A stretch of DNA of 64,000 bases from Modestobacter lapidis (lineage in GTDB: Bacteria > Actinomycetota > Actinomycetes > Mycobacteriales > Geodermatophilaceae). Shown here in pieces: positions 1 through 8,693 of the stretch (positions are counted from its first letter, which is position 1; each line of letters begins with the position of its first letter). The position numbers and the translations under genes were made by a program. Location of the stretch: NCBI GenBank assembly GCA_019779905.1, contig JABAKE010000006.1, positions 62,001 through 126,000 on the forward strand. Reading direction: 5' to 3'. The notes below the pieces were generated by a model that was not told where the DNA came from, did no database searches, and was given only the letters and a program-made list of their open reading frames with translations.

Positions 1-259
1 GGTTCAGCTCGCCGGCGACGGTGATCGCGTCGGCGGGCTCGCCGCGGCCGTAGAGGTCGAGGATGACGTCGAAGACGACCTGGTGCGCCGGGCGGTAGAA
101 GTCGGGCCCCGACAGCACCTCCACGACATCGGCGATGGCGTCCTTGCTCATCAGCATGCCGCCGAGCACCGACTGCTCCGCAGCGACGTCCTGAGGGGGC
201 TGCCGGTCGTACTCCGGCGCCGTCACCCTCGGTCGGCTGATGTCGTCGACCACTGCCAC
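1..259 (-). CDS. dnaB: Replicative DNA helicase DnaB, N-terminal part (cut by window edge)
   Basis: Codes for the first 86 residues of the replicative helicase, which unwinds DNA at the fork. The visible part reads as the DnaB N-terminal domain: AAEQSVLGGMLMSKDAIADV, then FYRPAHQVVFDVILDLYGRG and ADAITVAGEL. The chosen GTG at 259 gives VAVVDDISRP; a second GTG lies two codons later. A GGAGG stretch lies about 16 nt upstream and a G-rich run is closer. The gene follows rplI on the minus strand, as in other actinobacteria, but a terminator-like hairpin and about 420 noncoding bases separate them, so it probably has its own promoter. The helicase core lies outside the window. Confidence 0.93.
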   Translation of the reverse strand, partial: MAVVDDISRPRVTAPEYDRQPPQDVAAEQSVLGGMLMSKDAIADVVEVLSGPDFYRPAHQVVFDVILDLYGRGEPADAITVAGELN

Positions 260-627
260 GCTTGGATCCCCCGCTCCTCCACCCGCCGGTACCGCCGGGT
301 CATTGCTACCGCCGGGCACTGACGATTTCGCGCCCGGCGGTAGCTGGGGTGACGTTAGGAACCGTGGGGGCACCGCGTCCAACACCGGTGTGCACGCCGC
401 TCTGCACAAGCTGTGGACAAGTCGGTGGACGACGGCGGACGGGGTGTGGGTACCGGCGGGACGGGCGCCCGTCGTCTCCCGGCAACCGGCCCGTCACCTG
501 CACGCCCTTCCTGCACCGGCTGTGGACGGCAGAAAGTGGCGGATAAATCTCGCCCGCCACGTCACCCCGGGCGTGGCGTCCTCCCACCCGTCCCGGCAGC
601 CCCGCGGCACGGCCGGCCGGAACGCCG
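260..627. other. Intergenic region upstream of dnaB
   Basis: No convincing gene in this stretch between dnaB and rplI. It contains one perfect actinobacterial DnaA box (412-420) and a weaker relative, TGTGGACGG, near 518-526. The region probably holds the dnaB promoter; no clear -10/-35 pair could be fixed. Confidence 0.5.
412..420 (-). promoter_or_regulatory. Consensus DnaA box upstream of dnaB
   Basis: TGTGGACAA on the plus strand is TTGTCCACA on the minus strand, a 9/9 match to the actinobacterial DnaA-box consensus. It is better than any box seen in the dnaA-dnaN origin here. It lies about 150 bp upstream of the dnaB start, suggesting DnaA control of dnaB or a DnaA-titrating site. Confidence 0.55.
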
Positions 628-661
628 CAGAGGGCGCCGGACCGGAGTCCGACGCCCTCTG
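628..661 (-). terminator. Hairpin terminator after rplI
   Basis: Nine-base arms CAGAGGGCG (628-636) and CGCCCTCTG (653-661) pair perfectly, with a smaller GGAC/GTCC stem inside the loop. It starts about 20 nt beyond the rplI stop. There is no strong T-tract, as is usual in high-GC actinobacteria. Likely ends the rpsF-ssb-rpsR-rplI transcript. Confidence 0.7.
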
Positions 662-681
662 TGACAGTGCTGTGGAGCGAG

Positions 682-1137
682 CTACGCAGCGACGACCTCG
701 ATGGTCACCGCGGTGCTGACCTCCGGGTGCACCCGCACCGTGACGGTGTGGGTACCCGTGCTCTTGATGCTGCTGGGCAGCTCGACACGGCGACGGTCGA
801 GGGACGGGCCCCCGGCCGCGGTGACCGCGGCGACGACGTCGGCGGTGGTGATCCGCCCGAACAGGCGGCCACCGTCGCCGGCCTTCGCCGGCAGCGTGAC
901 GGTCAGCTTCGACAGCTGGGCCGCCACGGTCTGCGCCTCGTCCAGGGAACGGACGTCGCGGGCGGCACGCGCCCGGCGCAGGCTGGCGATCTGCTTCTCG
1001 GCGCCGCGCGTGGCCTGGATGGCCAGCCCGCGGGGCAGGAGGTAGTTGCGGGCGTACCCGCCCTTCACCTCGACGGTGTCACCGGAGGAACCGAGGCCGG
1101 TGACCTCCTGGGTCAGGATCAGCTTGGTGAGGCTCAT
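682..1137 (-). CDS. rplI: 50S ribosomal protein L9
   Basis: L9 binds 23S rRNA near the base of the L1 stalk. The 151-residue product has the full family pattern: N-terminal LTKLILTQEVTGLG, the RNA-binding KGGYARNYLLPRGLA, a long central helix and a C-terminal domain ending TVTVRVHPEVSTAVTIEVVA. The ATG at 1137 gives MSLTKLI. The reading frame stays open upstream, but that part overlaps rpsR and has no L9 homology. It starts 2 nt after the rpsR stop and is the last gene of the rpsF-ssb-rpsR-rplI operon, followed by a hairpin. Confidence 0.97.
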   Translation of the reverse strand: MSLTKLILTQEVTGLGSSGDTVEVKGGYARNYLLPRGLAIQATRGAEKQIASLRRARAARDVRSLDEAQTVAAQLSKLTVTLPAKAGDGGRLFGRITTADVVAAVTAAGGPSLDRRRVELPSSIKSTGTHTVTVRVHPEVSTAVTIEVVAA

Positions 1138-1139
1138 GA

Positions 1140-1376
1140 TCAGCGCGCCGTCGAGGTGTAGGGCAGGAGGGCCATCTCGCGGCTGTTCTTCACGGCCACG
1201 GCGACGTCCCGCTGGTGCTGGCTGCAGTTGCCGCTGACGCGGCGGGCACGGATCTTGCCGCGGTCGGAGATGAACTTCCGCAGCAGCGTCGTGTCCTTGT
1301 AGTCGACGTAGGTCGCCTTGTCCTTGCAGAACTGGCAGACCTTCTTCTTGACCTTGCGAATGGGGGGCTTGACCAC
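1140..1376 (-). CDS. rpsR: 30S ribosomal protein S18 (cysteine-containing form)
   Basis: S18 pairs with S6 on the platform of the small subunit. The 78-residue protein carries [15 protein letters not shown], the [19 protein letters not shown] core and [20 protein letters not shown]. The CxxC, the later NC and the following H form the zinc-binding set of the C+ form of S18. In mycobacteria C+ and zinc-free paralogues are swapped under zinc limitation, so a C- copy may exist elsewhere; that is inference. Third gene of the operon. Confidence 0.97.
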   Translation of the reverse strand: MVKPPIRKVKKKVCQFCKDKATYVDYKDTTLLRKFISDRGKIRARRVSGNCSQHQRDVAVAVKNSREMALLPYTSTAR

Positions 1377-1406
1377 TGGTTTCTCCAGGTACGACGGGTC
1401 TGAGGA

Positions 1407-1907
1407 TTAAAAGGGCGGTTCGTCGGACGACGCCGGCGGGGTGGACCACGGGTCGCTGGACCCGCCGCCGCCACCGGAGCCACCGGAGCCGCCGAAGCCA
1501 CCACCGCCGCCGCCGCCGAACCCGCCGCCGCCACCCTCACCGCGGTTGGCCTTGGTGACCTTCGCGGTGGCGTAGCGCAGGGACGGGCCGATCTCGTCGA
1601 CCTCGAGCTCGACGACGGTGCGCTTCTCGCCTTCCTTCGTCTCGAACGACCGCTGCTTCAGCCGGCCGGAGACGACGACCCGCGAACCGCGGGTGAGCGA
1701 CTCGGCGACGTTCTCGGCCGCCTGCCGCCACACGTTGCAGCGCAGGAAGAGCGCCTCGCCGTCCTTCCACTCCGAGGACTGCCGGTCGAACGTCCGCGGG
1801 GTGGAGGCGACGGTGAAGTTCGCGACGGCCGCACCGGAGGGCGTGAACCGGAGCTCGGGGTCCGACGTGAGGTTGCCGATGACGGTGATGACCGTCTCGC
1901 CAGCCAT
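1407..1907 (-). CDS. ssb: Single-stranded DNA-binding protein
   Basis: The 166-residue SSB coats single-stranded DNA during replication and repair. Residues 1-115 form the OB fold ([55 protein letters not shown]). Then comes a linker of almost pure glycine with a few serines, about 125-150, and the acidic protein-docking tip SSDEPPF. The ATG at 1907 lies 2 nt after the rpsF stop, so the two are translationally coupled. This is the housekeeping SSB encoded between S6 and S18. Confidence 0.97.
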   Translation of the reverse strand: MAGETVITVIGNLTSDPELRFTPSGAAVANFTVASTPRTFDRQSSEWKDGEALFLRCNVWRQAAENVAESLTRGSRVVVSGRLKQRSFETKEGEKRTVVELEVDEIGPSLRYATAKVTKANRGEGGGGGFGGGGGGGFGGSGGSGGGGGSSDPWSTPPASSDEPPF

Positions 1908-1909
1908 GG

Positions 1910-2200
1910 TCAGTGGGCCTCGGGGCGCATCAACTTCGTGCGCAGCACCGACTCGTTGAGGTTCAGCTGCCGGTCGAGTTCGGCGACGGCCGAGGGCTCG
2001 GCGTTGATGTCGATGACGGCGTAGATGCCCTCGGGACGCTTGTTGATCTCGTAGGCGAGCCGGCGACGGCCCCAGATGTCGACCTTGCCGATCGTGCCGC
2101 CACGGGTGGTGACGACGGACAGGAACCGGTCGAGGCTGGGAGCGATGGTCCGCTCTTCGAGCTCAGGGTCGAGGATGACCATCAGTTCGTAGTTGCGCAT
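1910..2200 (-). CDS. rpsF: 30S ribosomal protein S6
   Basis: Ninety-six residues, the usual S6 length: [16 protein letters not shown] at the start, [20 protein letters not shown] in the middle and [16 protein letters not shown] at the end. S6 partners S18, encoded two genes downstream. An AGGAGG stretch lies about 12 nt upstream of the ATG. First gene of the operon; the 150-bp gap to the divergent nfo gene must hold the operon promoter. Confidence 0.97.
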   Translation of the reverse strand: MRNYELMVILDPELEERTIAPSLDRFLSVVTTRGGTIGKVDIWGRRRLAYEINKRPEGIYAVIDINAEPSAVAELDRQLNLNESVLRTKLMRPEAH

Positions 2201-2351
2201 GGAGAAACCCCACCTCCTCTGGTCTCAGCGGCTGCAGCACATCTGCAGCAGGAGGGTCGTACATGCGTGTATGGCACGCGTCCGCCTCGGCAGGTACCGG
2301 CTCGGGACGCGCACCGACCAGGCTACCAGCGCGGCAACTAGTGTCGCCGGG

Positions 2352-3164
2352 GTGGCAGACCAGCTGATCGGGGTCCACGTCGGACCTGGCCTGACCGACG
2401 ACAACGAGCTCCTGGACGGCGGGCCCCTCGCCCGGGCCGCGGAGATGGACGCCGACGCCGTCCAGGTGTTCCTGGCCGACCCGCAGGGCTGGCAGGCGCC
2501 CACGCCGCGGCCGGACACCGAGGCCCTGCTCGCCGGGGACGTCGCCGTCTTCGTGCACGCCCCCTACGTGCTCAACGTCGCCTCCACCAACAACCGGATC
2601 CGCATCCCCAGCCGCAAGCTGCTCGGCCAGCACGCCGCCGCCTCGGTGGCCGTCGGCGCCCGCGGGATGATCGTGCACGGCGGGCACGTGCTGGCCAAGG
2701 ACGATCCCGCGGCCGGGGTCGACAACTGGCGCAAGACCTTCGCCCGGCAGGCCGAGGTGGGCGGCTTCGGGCTGCCGGTGCTGATCGAGAACACCGCCGG
2801 CGGGGACAACGCGATGGCCCGCGAGCTGGGCGCGCTGGACCGGCTCTGGGAGGCCGTCGGTGAGTTCGGCGCCGGCTTCGTGCTGGACACCTGCCACGCC
2901 TGGGCGGCCGGCTGGGACCTGACCCGGGTGGTGGACGACGTCCGGGCCGTCACCGGGCGGATCGACCTGGTGCACCTCAACAACAGCCGCGACCCGGCCG
3001 GCTCCGGCCGCGACCGGCACGCCCCGCTCGCCGAGGGCGAGATCCCGCTGGAGCTCCTCCTCGAGGTCGCCCGCGCCGCCGGCGCCCCGATCGTGCTGGA
3101 GACCCCCGGCGACGCGGCGGGCCATGCCGCAGAGATCGAACTCCTGCGGCGAGAGCTCGGGTAG
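2352..3164 (+). CDS. nfo: Deoxyribonuclease IV (endonuclease IV, AP endonuclease)
   Basis: Cuts DNA 5' of abasic sites in base-excision repair, using three metal ions in a TIM barrel. The metal ligands are recognisable in order: VHGGH, the Glu of LIENTAGG, D and H of LDTCHAW, H of VHLNNS, D and H of DRHAPL, and the Glu of LETPGD. The GTG at 2352 gives a 270-residue protein. A TAGTGT box sits 7 nt before it, which fits a leaderless transcript. An in-frame ATG at 2271 would add 27 residues without family resemblance, so it was not used. Confidence 0.9.
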   Translation: MADQLIGVHVGPGLTDDNELLDGGPLARAAEMDADAVQVFLADPQGWQAPTPRPDTEALLAGDVAVFVHAPYVLNVASTNNRIRIPSRKLLGQHAAASVAVGARGMIVHGGHVLAKDDPAAGVDNWRKTFARQAEVGGFGLPVLIENTAGGDNAMARELGALDRLWEAVGEFGAGFVLDTCHAWAAGWDLTRVVDDVRAVTGRIDLVHLNNSRDPAGSGRDRHAPLAEGEIPLELLLEVARAAGAPIVLETPGDAAGHAAEIELLRRELG

Positions 3165-3189
3165 GCGACGGGTCGAGCTGACCAGGGAC

Positions 3190-3236
3190 GGCAGGAGCCG
3201 GGGTGACGCCGGTACGGGGGCCGGAGGCTCCCTGCC
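3190..3236. terminator. Possible bidirectional terminator
   Basis: GGCAGGAGCC (3190-3199) can pair with GGCTCCCTGCC (3226-3236) with one bulged base. It lies between the convergent nfo and GT87-like genes, where a shared terminator is expected. The stem is imperfect. Confidence 0.35.
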
Positions 3237-3246
3237 GGCGGCACGG

Positions 3247-4743
3247 TCAGCGGCTCAGCTTCGCCGGGGACGGTAACTGGCCGCGGTGCGATCCGGAGGA
3301 TCGCGATGTGATCAGCCGGAGGCCTCGCAAGACGACTCGGTCAGGCGACCTGTCCAGGGGGCCTCCGGCCGGGTCGTCCGTGCCGGGCCAGCTGCGCCGC
3401 ACGCGGTCGAGGTCGGGGTGCCAGACGTCGCGCACGACCAGGGCCATCAGGACGACGACGGCGACGTCCCGCAGCGTGACGGCGAGGAGGAACCACTGCA
3501 CGTCCACGCCGCGGTTGTCGGTGCCCAGGTACCAGAGCATCCGGGGCACCCAGAGCAGCGCCTCGGCGGCCTGCCAGAGCAGCAGCGACCGCCAGCCGGG
3601 CCGGGCCAGCACCGCCAGGGGGAGCAGCCACAGCGAGTACTGCGGGCTCCACACCTTGTTCACCAGCAGGAAGCCGGCGACCAGCAGGAACGCCAGCTGC
3701 GCGACCCGCGGCCGCAGCGGGGCGGCCAGCGCCAGCCAGCCGACCCCGGCGGCGAGCCCGGCCAGCAGCACGGCCACCACCGCGTTCAGCACGCTCGGCG
3801 ACTCACCGGCCGTCAGCGCCCCGTCGAGGATGCGGTTGCCGGTCACGTGCAGGGCGATGTTCCACAGCGTGTCCGGATCGGCCGGCCGGCTGCCGTTGAG
3901 CGCGAAGAAGCGTCCCCAGTTGTCCGGTGCGAGCACCGCGACCGGCAGGTTCACCGCCAGCCAGGCGCCGGCCGCGGCGAGCGCGGCGCGCAGCCATGAC
4001 CCGAGCCGGCCGGCCCGCAGGCACAGCACGAACAGCACCCCCAGGAGCAGCACCGGGTAGAGCTTCGCCGCCGTCCCGAGCCCGATCAGCAGGCCGGCCA
4101 GGACGGGGTGCCGGCGCGCCCAGGCCCACATGCCCAGGGTGGCGAGGGCGACGGCGAACAGGTCCCAGTTGGTGAACGCGTGCACGAACAGCAACGGGGA
4201 GAGCCCCACCATCGCCGCGTCCCACGGCCGCCGGCCGGCCAGGCCGACGACGGCCCGGATGACCAGCAGCGCGCACAGCGAGAGCAGCAGGGCGGTGGCG
4301 ACGTAGTAGCTCTGCACCGGCACCACCGCCGGCAGCGGCCCGGCTTCGGCGGCGAACCGGTCGTAGCCCCGGGCCAGGACGGCGGCCACCTGCATGAAGC
4401 CGCCGGTCAGCACCGGGTACTCCACCTGGGAGTCCAGGTAGGGCACCTGCCCGGTGCCCAGACCGTGCAGACCGAACAGCGGCACCGAGTCGGAGTAGCA
4501 GAAGTGGGTGTACTGCTTCGAGCCGGTCCAGTTGCCGTCGGCGCAGGGCGCCTGCTTGGCCCAGGCCAGCCCCAGGACGGCGACGGTGAACAGCAGGCAC
4601 ACCCGCAGCGGGGTCCAGAACAGCGCCCGGCCGATGACCGCGTGCCGGCCCCACGGCCCGCCGACGAGCTCGGCGGCCTGGGCGACGACCGGGTCGGTCC
4701 AGGTGGGCACCACCCGGTCCGGCCGGGCCGGCGTCGTCTCCAC
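3247..4743 (-). CDS. GT87/DUF2029-like polytopic membrane glycosyltransferase
   Basis: A 498-residue protein with many hydrophobic segments, for example WTPLRVCLLFTVAVLGLAWA, VLAGLLIGLGTAAKLYPVLL and VAQLAFLLVAGFLLVNKVW. The acidic-polar first outer loop, the KLYP motif near the middle and WSPQYSLWLLPL are typical of GT87 (PimE-like) polyprenol-phosphate-dependent mannosyltransferases. It starts with GTG and lies 26 nt downstream of the class A PBP gene, matching the Mycobacterium ponA1-Rv0051-rpsF order. A role in cell-envelope glycan assembly is likely; the sugar and acceptor are unknown. Confidence 0.75.
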   Translation of the reverse strand: METTPARPDRVVPTWTDPVVAQAAELVGGPWGRHAVIGRALFWTPLRVCLLFTVAVLGLAWAKQAPCADGNWTGSKQYTHFCYSDSVPLFGLHGLGTGQVPYLDSQVEYPVLTGGFMQVAAVLARGYDRFAAEAGPLPAVVPVQSYYVATALLLSLCALLVIRAVVGLAGRRPWDAAMVGLSPLLFVHAFTNWDLFAVALATLGMWAWARRHPVLAGLLIGLGTAAKLYPVLLLGVLFVLCLRAGRLGSWLRAALAAAGAWLAVNLPVAVLAPDNWGRFFALNGSRPADPDTLWNIALHVTGNRILDGALTAGESPSVLNAVVAVLLAGLAAGVGWLALAAPLRPRVAQLAFLLVAGFLLVNKVWSPQYSLWLLPLAVLARPGWRSLLLWQAAEALLWVPRMLWYLGTDNRGVDVQWFLLAVTLRDVAVVVLMALVVRDVWHPDLDRVRRSWPGTDDPAGGPLDRSPDRVVLRGLRLITSRSSGSHRGQLPSPAKLSR

Positions 4744-4769
4744 GCGCCGAGTCCCCCTGCCCTTCCGGA

Positions 4770-7292
4770 TCAGCCAGTGGGCCCGGGCCGCTGCTGCTGG
4801 CCCTGCTGCCCGCCCTGCTGCTCCCCCTGCTGCTGGCCCTGCTCCTGCTCCAGCCGACGCCGCTCGAGCTCCGCCTCGAGCTCCTCCTGCAGCTGCTCCT
4901 GCTGCTCCTGCTCCTCCTCCTGCTGCTCCTCCTCCAGCTGCTCCTGCCGTTCCGCCGCCCGGCGCTCGGCCTGCTCCTGCGCCCGCTGCCGCTCGCGCTC
5001 GGACTGCTGGGGCTGGCTGGGAGCCGCCTCCGACGGGGGAGCGACCGGCTCCGGGGCCGGCTCGGGCACGCCCTCACCGGTGTCGCCCTTGATGATCGCC
5101 TTACTGGGGAGCGGCTCCTCCGGCGTGCCGGCCAGCGCCGCGTCCATGTACTCCTGCCAGATCGCCCCGGGCAGGCCCGAGCCGTAGATGATCGAGCCGG
5201 TGGAGGTCTCGATCGGCAGCCGCGCGTCCGTGCCCATCCAGACCGCGGTGGACAGCGACGGGGTGTACCCGACCATCCAGGCGTCGGAGTTGTCGCTGCG
5301 GTTGAGGCCCTGCGTACCGGTCTTGGCGGCCACCGGGCGGTTGCCGTCCAGCGCCCGCTTGGAGTAGCCGGCGACCTCCCGCATCGCGACGGTGACGTCG
5401 TTGGCGACGTCGGCCGGGATCGCCTGCTCCCCGGGGTCGCCGGTCTTCTCCACCAGCACCGTGCCGGCGCTGTCGACGACCCGGGCGACGAAGTACGGAT
5501 CGCGCTCGATGCCCCCGGCGGCGAACGTGGCGAAGCCGTGCGCCTGGTCGATCGGCCGGAGCTCGTACTCGCCGATGCCGATGGCGCCACCGGTGAACCC
5601 GTCCCGGCTGAGCACCGGCTTGCCGTCGATCTCGGCGCCGGGCGCGTCCCACTGGCCGGGGAGGTCCATGGCGGCGATGGCGGTCTCCCGCACGTTCTCC
5701 GCCCTCACCTCGTACGCCAGCCCGTAGTACGTGGTGTTGAGCGAACGGGTCATGGCCTCGGTGAGCGTGCACGCAGCGCACTGCGCGTTGCTGGCGTTGG
5801 TGACCGGCTGGCCGGGACGGTCGGGGAACTCCTGGGGCGACGTGCCGTCCCGCCGGGCGGTCACGCTGATGCCCTGCTCCAGCGCGGCGGCCAGGGCGTA
5901 GGGCTTCATCGACGAGCCGGGCTGGCGGTAGGCGTCGGAGGCGTAGTCGAAGCCCGAGCCCGAGGCGCCGCCGTAGTAGGCGACGACCGCGCCGGTGCGC
6001 GGGTCGATGGAGACCAGTGCCTGCCGCAGGACGTCGACCGGCTCGCCCTCCATCACCGTGTTCACCGCGTCGACCGCGGCGTCCTGGTGGGCCTTGCTCA
6101 CCGTCGTGGTGATCCGCAGACCGCCGGCGTCGATGTCCTCGGGGTCGTAGCCGTGGTCGGCCACCAGCTCCTGCCGGACCTGGTCCACGATCAGGCCCGC
6201 GGGGCCGTCCGGCGTACCCAGGTCGCTGGTGCCCTTGGGCAGCACCGCGGGGTACACCGCCGCGGCGCGCGCGTCGGCGGCCATCCACCCCTGCTCGACC
6301 ATCGCGTCGAGCACCAGGCCCCAGCGCTCCTGCGCGCCCTCGGGGTCGGTCTCCGGGTCGTTGCCGCTGGGGCTGCGCACCAGCACGGCCAGGACGGCGC
6401 CCTGCTCGGCGGTCAGCTGCGCGGCCGGGATGCCGAAGTAGGTGTTCGCGGCGGCCTCGATGCCGTAGGCGCCGCGACCGAAGTAGATGGTGTTCAGGTA
6501 GTTCTCCAGGATCTCGTCCTTGGAGTACTGGTTGTCCAGCTTGACGGCGAGGAAGAGCTCCTTGAACTTGCGGCTGAACGTCTGGTCGGAGTTCAGGAAC
6601 GCGTTCTTGACGTACTGCTGGGTGATCGTCGACCCACCCTGCGTGGAGCCGCCGGTCACGTTGTTCCAGGCCGCCCGGGCGATGCCGGTGAAGGAGATGC
6701 CCGGGTCGGAGTAGAAGTTCCGGTTCTCCGCGGCCAGGATCGCGTTGCGCGCCGGCTCGGAGACCTGGTCGAGCGGCACGTTGGTGCGGTTGCCGTCGTC
6801 GGCGGCCAGCCGGGCCATCTCGGTGACGCCGTCGGCGTAGTAGACGACGGTCGTCTGGTCGTTCTGGATGGAGTCCGGCGTCGGTACCTCGGTGGAGGCG
6901 TAGACGACGCCGACGAAGACGCCGAGCAGCACCAGCCCGCCCAGTACGAGGCCGGTCAGCCAGCCGAGCACCTTCCGCCTCTTCTGCTGCGCGGTGCGCT
7001 TGCGCTTCTTGCCGCCACCGCCGGACGCTCCGCGGGCCGGCGGGCGACCGCCGGGCGGGCGACCGCCCCCACCGCCGCCGGAGCGGCCACCGGCGCCGGA
7101 GCGGGCGGGCCCACCGGGGCGGGCGGGCCCGCCGGAGCGGGACGCACCGCCGGAGCGGGACGCACCGCCGGACCGTCCGGCGGCGGCGCCCCGGGCGGGG
7201 GTGCCACTGCGTGGCGCGGTGGTCCGGGCCGGTGGACGACGGGCGGAACCGCCGCGGGGACCGACCGGGGAGGTCTCGTCGTGGGGAGGCAC
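4770..7292 (-). CDS. ponA: Class A penicillin-binding protein (transglycosylase-transpeptidase)
   Basis: Polymerises and cross-links peptidoglycan at the outer membrane face. Of 840 residues, 1-106 are a cytosolic tail rich in Gly, Ser, Arg and Pro, and 108-132 are the membrane anchor. About 145-335 is the GT51 domain, with the catalytic Glu of ILAAENRNF and QGGSTITQQY. About 425-715 is the transpeptidase, with SSMK (S460, K463), SLN (517-519) and KTGT (657-660). The last 90 residues are a charged Gln/Glu/Arg-rich, probably coiled-coil tail. The GTG at 7292 is chosen because AGGAAGG lies 9 nt upstream; earlier in-frame codons show no homology. It pairs with the downstream GT87-like gene. Confidence 0.92.
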   Translation of the reverse strand: MPPHDETSPVGPRGGSARRPPARTTAPRSGTPARGAAAGRSGGASRSGGASRSGGPARPGGPARSGAGGRSGGGGGGRPPGGRPPARGASGGGGKKRKRTAQQKRRKVLGWLTGLVLGGLVLLGVFVGVVYASTEVPTPDSIQNDQTTVVYYADGVTEMARLAADDGNRTNVPLDQVSEPARNAILAAENRNFYSDPGISFTGIARAAWNNVTGGSTQGGSTITQQYVKNAFLNSDQTFSRKFKELFLAVKLDNQYSKDEILENYLNTIYFGRGAYGIEAAANTYFGIPAAQLTAEQGAVLAVLVRSPSGNDPETDPEGAQERWGLVLDAMVEQGWMAADARAAAVYPAVLPKGTSDLGTPDGPAGLIVDQVRQELVADHGYDPEDIDAGGLRITTTVSKAHQDAAVDAVNTVMEGEPVDVLRQALVSIDPRTGAVVAYYGGASGSGFDYASDAYRQPGSSMKPYALAAALEQGISVTARRDGTSPQEFPDRPGQPVTNASNAQCAACTLTEAMTRSLNTTYYGLAYEVRAENVRETAIAAMDLPGQWDAPGAEIDGKPVLSRDGFTGGAIGIGEYELRPIDQAHGFATFAAGGIERDPYFVARVVDSAGTVLVEKTGDPGEQAIPADVANDVTVAMREVAGYSKRALDGNRPVAAKTGTQGLNRSDNSDAWMVGYTPSLSTAVWMGTDARLPIETSTGSIIYGSGLPGAIWQEYMDAALAGTPEEPLPSKAIIKGDTGEGVPEPAPEPVAPPSEAAPSQPQQSERERQRAQEQAERRAAERQEQLEEEQQEEEQEQQEQLQEELEAELERRRLEQEQGQQQGEQQGGQQGQQQRPGPTG

Positions 7293-7405
7293 GCGGGGGC
7301 CCCTTCCTCGAGTCGTGGGTGAGCGCGGCGGCGCAGGTGCACCCAGGGTGACGTCTTCAGCTGTGAGCGGGCTGCACGTGCCGCTCCGGACCGGGCATCG
7401 GCAGG

Positions 7406-7428
7406 GTCCGGGGCCCCAGGCCCCGGAC
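7406..7428 (-). terminator. Terminator after the DUF5318 gene
   Basis: GTCCGGGGCC (7406-7415) and GGCCCCGGAC (7419-7428) form a perfect 10-bp stem with a 3-nt loop. It starts 10 nt beyond the stop of the minus-strand DUF5318 gene and precedes ponA. Confidence 0.7.
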
Positions 7429-7437
7429 GGGCAGCGA

Positions 7438-7851
7438 CTACTCGGTCGCCGCCCGGCGGCGGTTCCTGCGTGGAGCACGGCCCGGGACGGGTTCGTTGCC
7501 CAGAACGCAGGAGGTGACGAGGTGATTCCAGCCGCAGCCGCGGCACACCTCGACGGTGTAGACGGAGAACTCGTCCTGGACGGCGTCCATCCGGGCCAGC
7601 TCCGGACCGGTCTTGGCCTGGCCCGACACCGGCCCGAGACCGTCGCCGTACACGTAGCTGACCTGGGTCAGCCGCTCGCGGCGGCAGACCGGGCAGGATC
7701 GGTCGGTCGGCTCACCGTGGTACTTCGCCGCCCGGGTCAGGTACGGGCTGGCGTCGCACACCTCGAACAGACCGGTTCGCCCGGAGTGCACGTCGGCCAG
7801 GACGGCGCGCCGCTGCAGCGCGTAGTCCACCACCGAGCGTCGTCCGGGCAC
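7438..7851 (-). CDS. DUF5318 family protein
   Basis: A 137-residue protein with two metal-binding-like cysteine pairs, CPVC near residue 53 and CRGC near 104. The C-terminal tail is Arg-rich (GRAPRRNRRRAAT). Its place between PadR/ino1 and ponA1 matches Mycobacterium Rv0049, a DUF5318 protein. The GTG at 7851 is preceded by TACATT at a 6-nt distance, fitting a leaderless transcript. Function unknown; the cysteine pairs suggest a zinc ribbon. Confidence 0.75.
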   Translation of the reverse strand: MPGRRSVVDYALQRRAVLADVHSGRTGLFEVCDASPYLTRAAKYHGEPTDRSCPVCRRERLTQVSYVYGDGLGPVSGQAKTGPELARMDAVQDEFSVYTVEVCRGCGWNHLVTSCVLGNEPVPGRAPRRNRRRAATE

Positions 7852-8003
7852 GGCGCCAATGTACGCAAGAAGCGGCCCCCTGACCCCCCTCCTGGGGCTC
7901 GACGCGGGCGTTGTGGCTGGTGGGACGAGAGCGCGGTTCCGATGCCCGGCCCCGTCCAGCGGCTCCCGTCGAGCCGGCGAGGCGAGTGGGGACGGGGTCC
8001 TTC

Positions 8004-8022
8004 ATGTATCGTCTCGATACAT
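8004..8022. promoter_or_regulatory. Perfect palindromic operator, probably for PadR
   Basis: ATGTATCG and CGATACAT flank the 3-nt spacer TCT and form a perfect 8-bp inverted repeat with ATGT...ACAT ends, as in PadR operators. It lies 27 nt before the padR start and would cover or adjoin the promoter, so autoregulation and control of the padR-ino1 unit is the natural reading. Confidence 0.7.
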
Positions 8023-8049
8023 CGAATCGGCGGAGAAGCGGGGTGGCGC

Positions 8050-8646
8050 GTGCTCGAGTTCGCCATCCTCGGCCTGCTGCACCAGTCGCCGATGCACGGC
8101 TACGAGCTGCGCAAGCAGCTGTTCGCCGTCCTCGGTGGGTTGCGCAGCATCTCCTACGGCTCCCTGTACCCGGCGCTGAAGCGGATGCACGCCGCCGGGC
8201 TCATCGCCACCGACGAGCCCGACCCGCGCGCACCGCTGCCGGCCGACGCCCCGGCGCTGACCGGCCGGCGCGGCAAGGTGGTCTACACGATCACCGCGGA
8301 GGGCAAGGAGCGCTTCCACGAACTGGTCAGCCAGACCGGCCCGGAGGCCTACGACGACGAGGGCCGCTTCGGCGTCCACCTGGCCTTCTTCCGCCACACG
8401 GCGTCGGACGTGCGACTGCGCATCCTCGAGGGGCGCCGGCGCACGGTCGAGCAGCAGCGGGACGGCCTGCGGGTCTCCCTCAGCCGCACCCGCGAGCGGC
8501 TGGACCGCTACACCCTCGAGCTGCAGCGGCACGGGCTGGACTCGGTGGACCGCGAGGTCCGCTGGCTGTCCGAGCTCATCGACCGGGAGCGGGCGGACGG
8601 CGAGCAGGCCGACCGGGACGGCACCGTCCCGGAGGAGAACACATGA
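8050..8646 (+). CDS. PadR family transcriptional regulator
   Basis: A 198-residue repressor-like protein. Residues 1-90 are the PadR winged helix: [40 protein letters not shown], then the wing [20 protein letters not shown]. The C-terminal half is a helical dimerisation region ([20 protein letters not shown] and [20 protein letters not shown]). The GTG at 8050 starts the conserved motif exactly; codons upstream are not homologous. It overlaps or adjoins ino1 (8643 or 8694). The palindrome at 8004-8022 is the likely operator. Synteny equals Mycobacterium Rv0047c. Confidence 0.93.
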   Translation: MLEFAILGLLHQSPMHGYELRKQLFAVLGGLRSISYGSLYPALKRMHAAGLIATDEPDPRAPLPADAPALTGRRGKVVYTITAEGKERFHELVSQTGPEAYDDEGRFGVHLAFFRHTASDVRLRILEGRRRTVEQQRDGLRVSLSRTRERLDRYTLELQRHGLDSVDREVRWLSELIDRERADGEQADRDGTVPEENT

Positions 8647-8693
8647 GCACACAACGGCAGGGCCCGGACGGGCCCGTTGCAGGAGGAGGATCC

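Noticed and set aside
2193-2351. Longer nfo starting at 2193 or 2271
   Set aside because: The extra residues have no resemblance to endonuclease IV and the segment overlaps the rpsF leader.
2163-3125. Long antisense ORF over nfo, and similar long shadows over ponA, murJ, gyrA and the relaxase
   Set aside because: Open reverse frames are expected in very high GC DNA; their translations are Arg/Pro/Gly-rich without family motifs.
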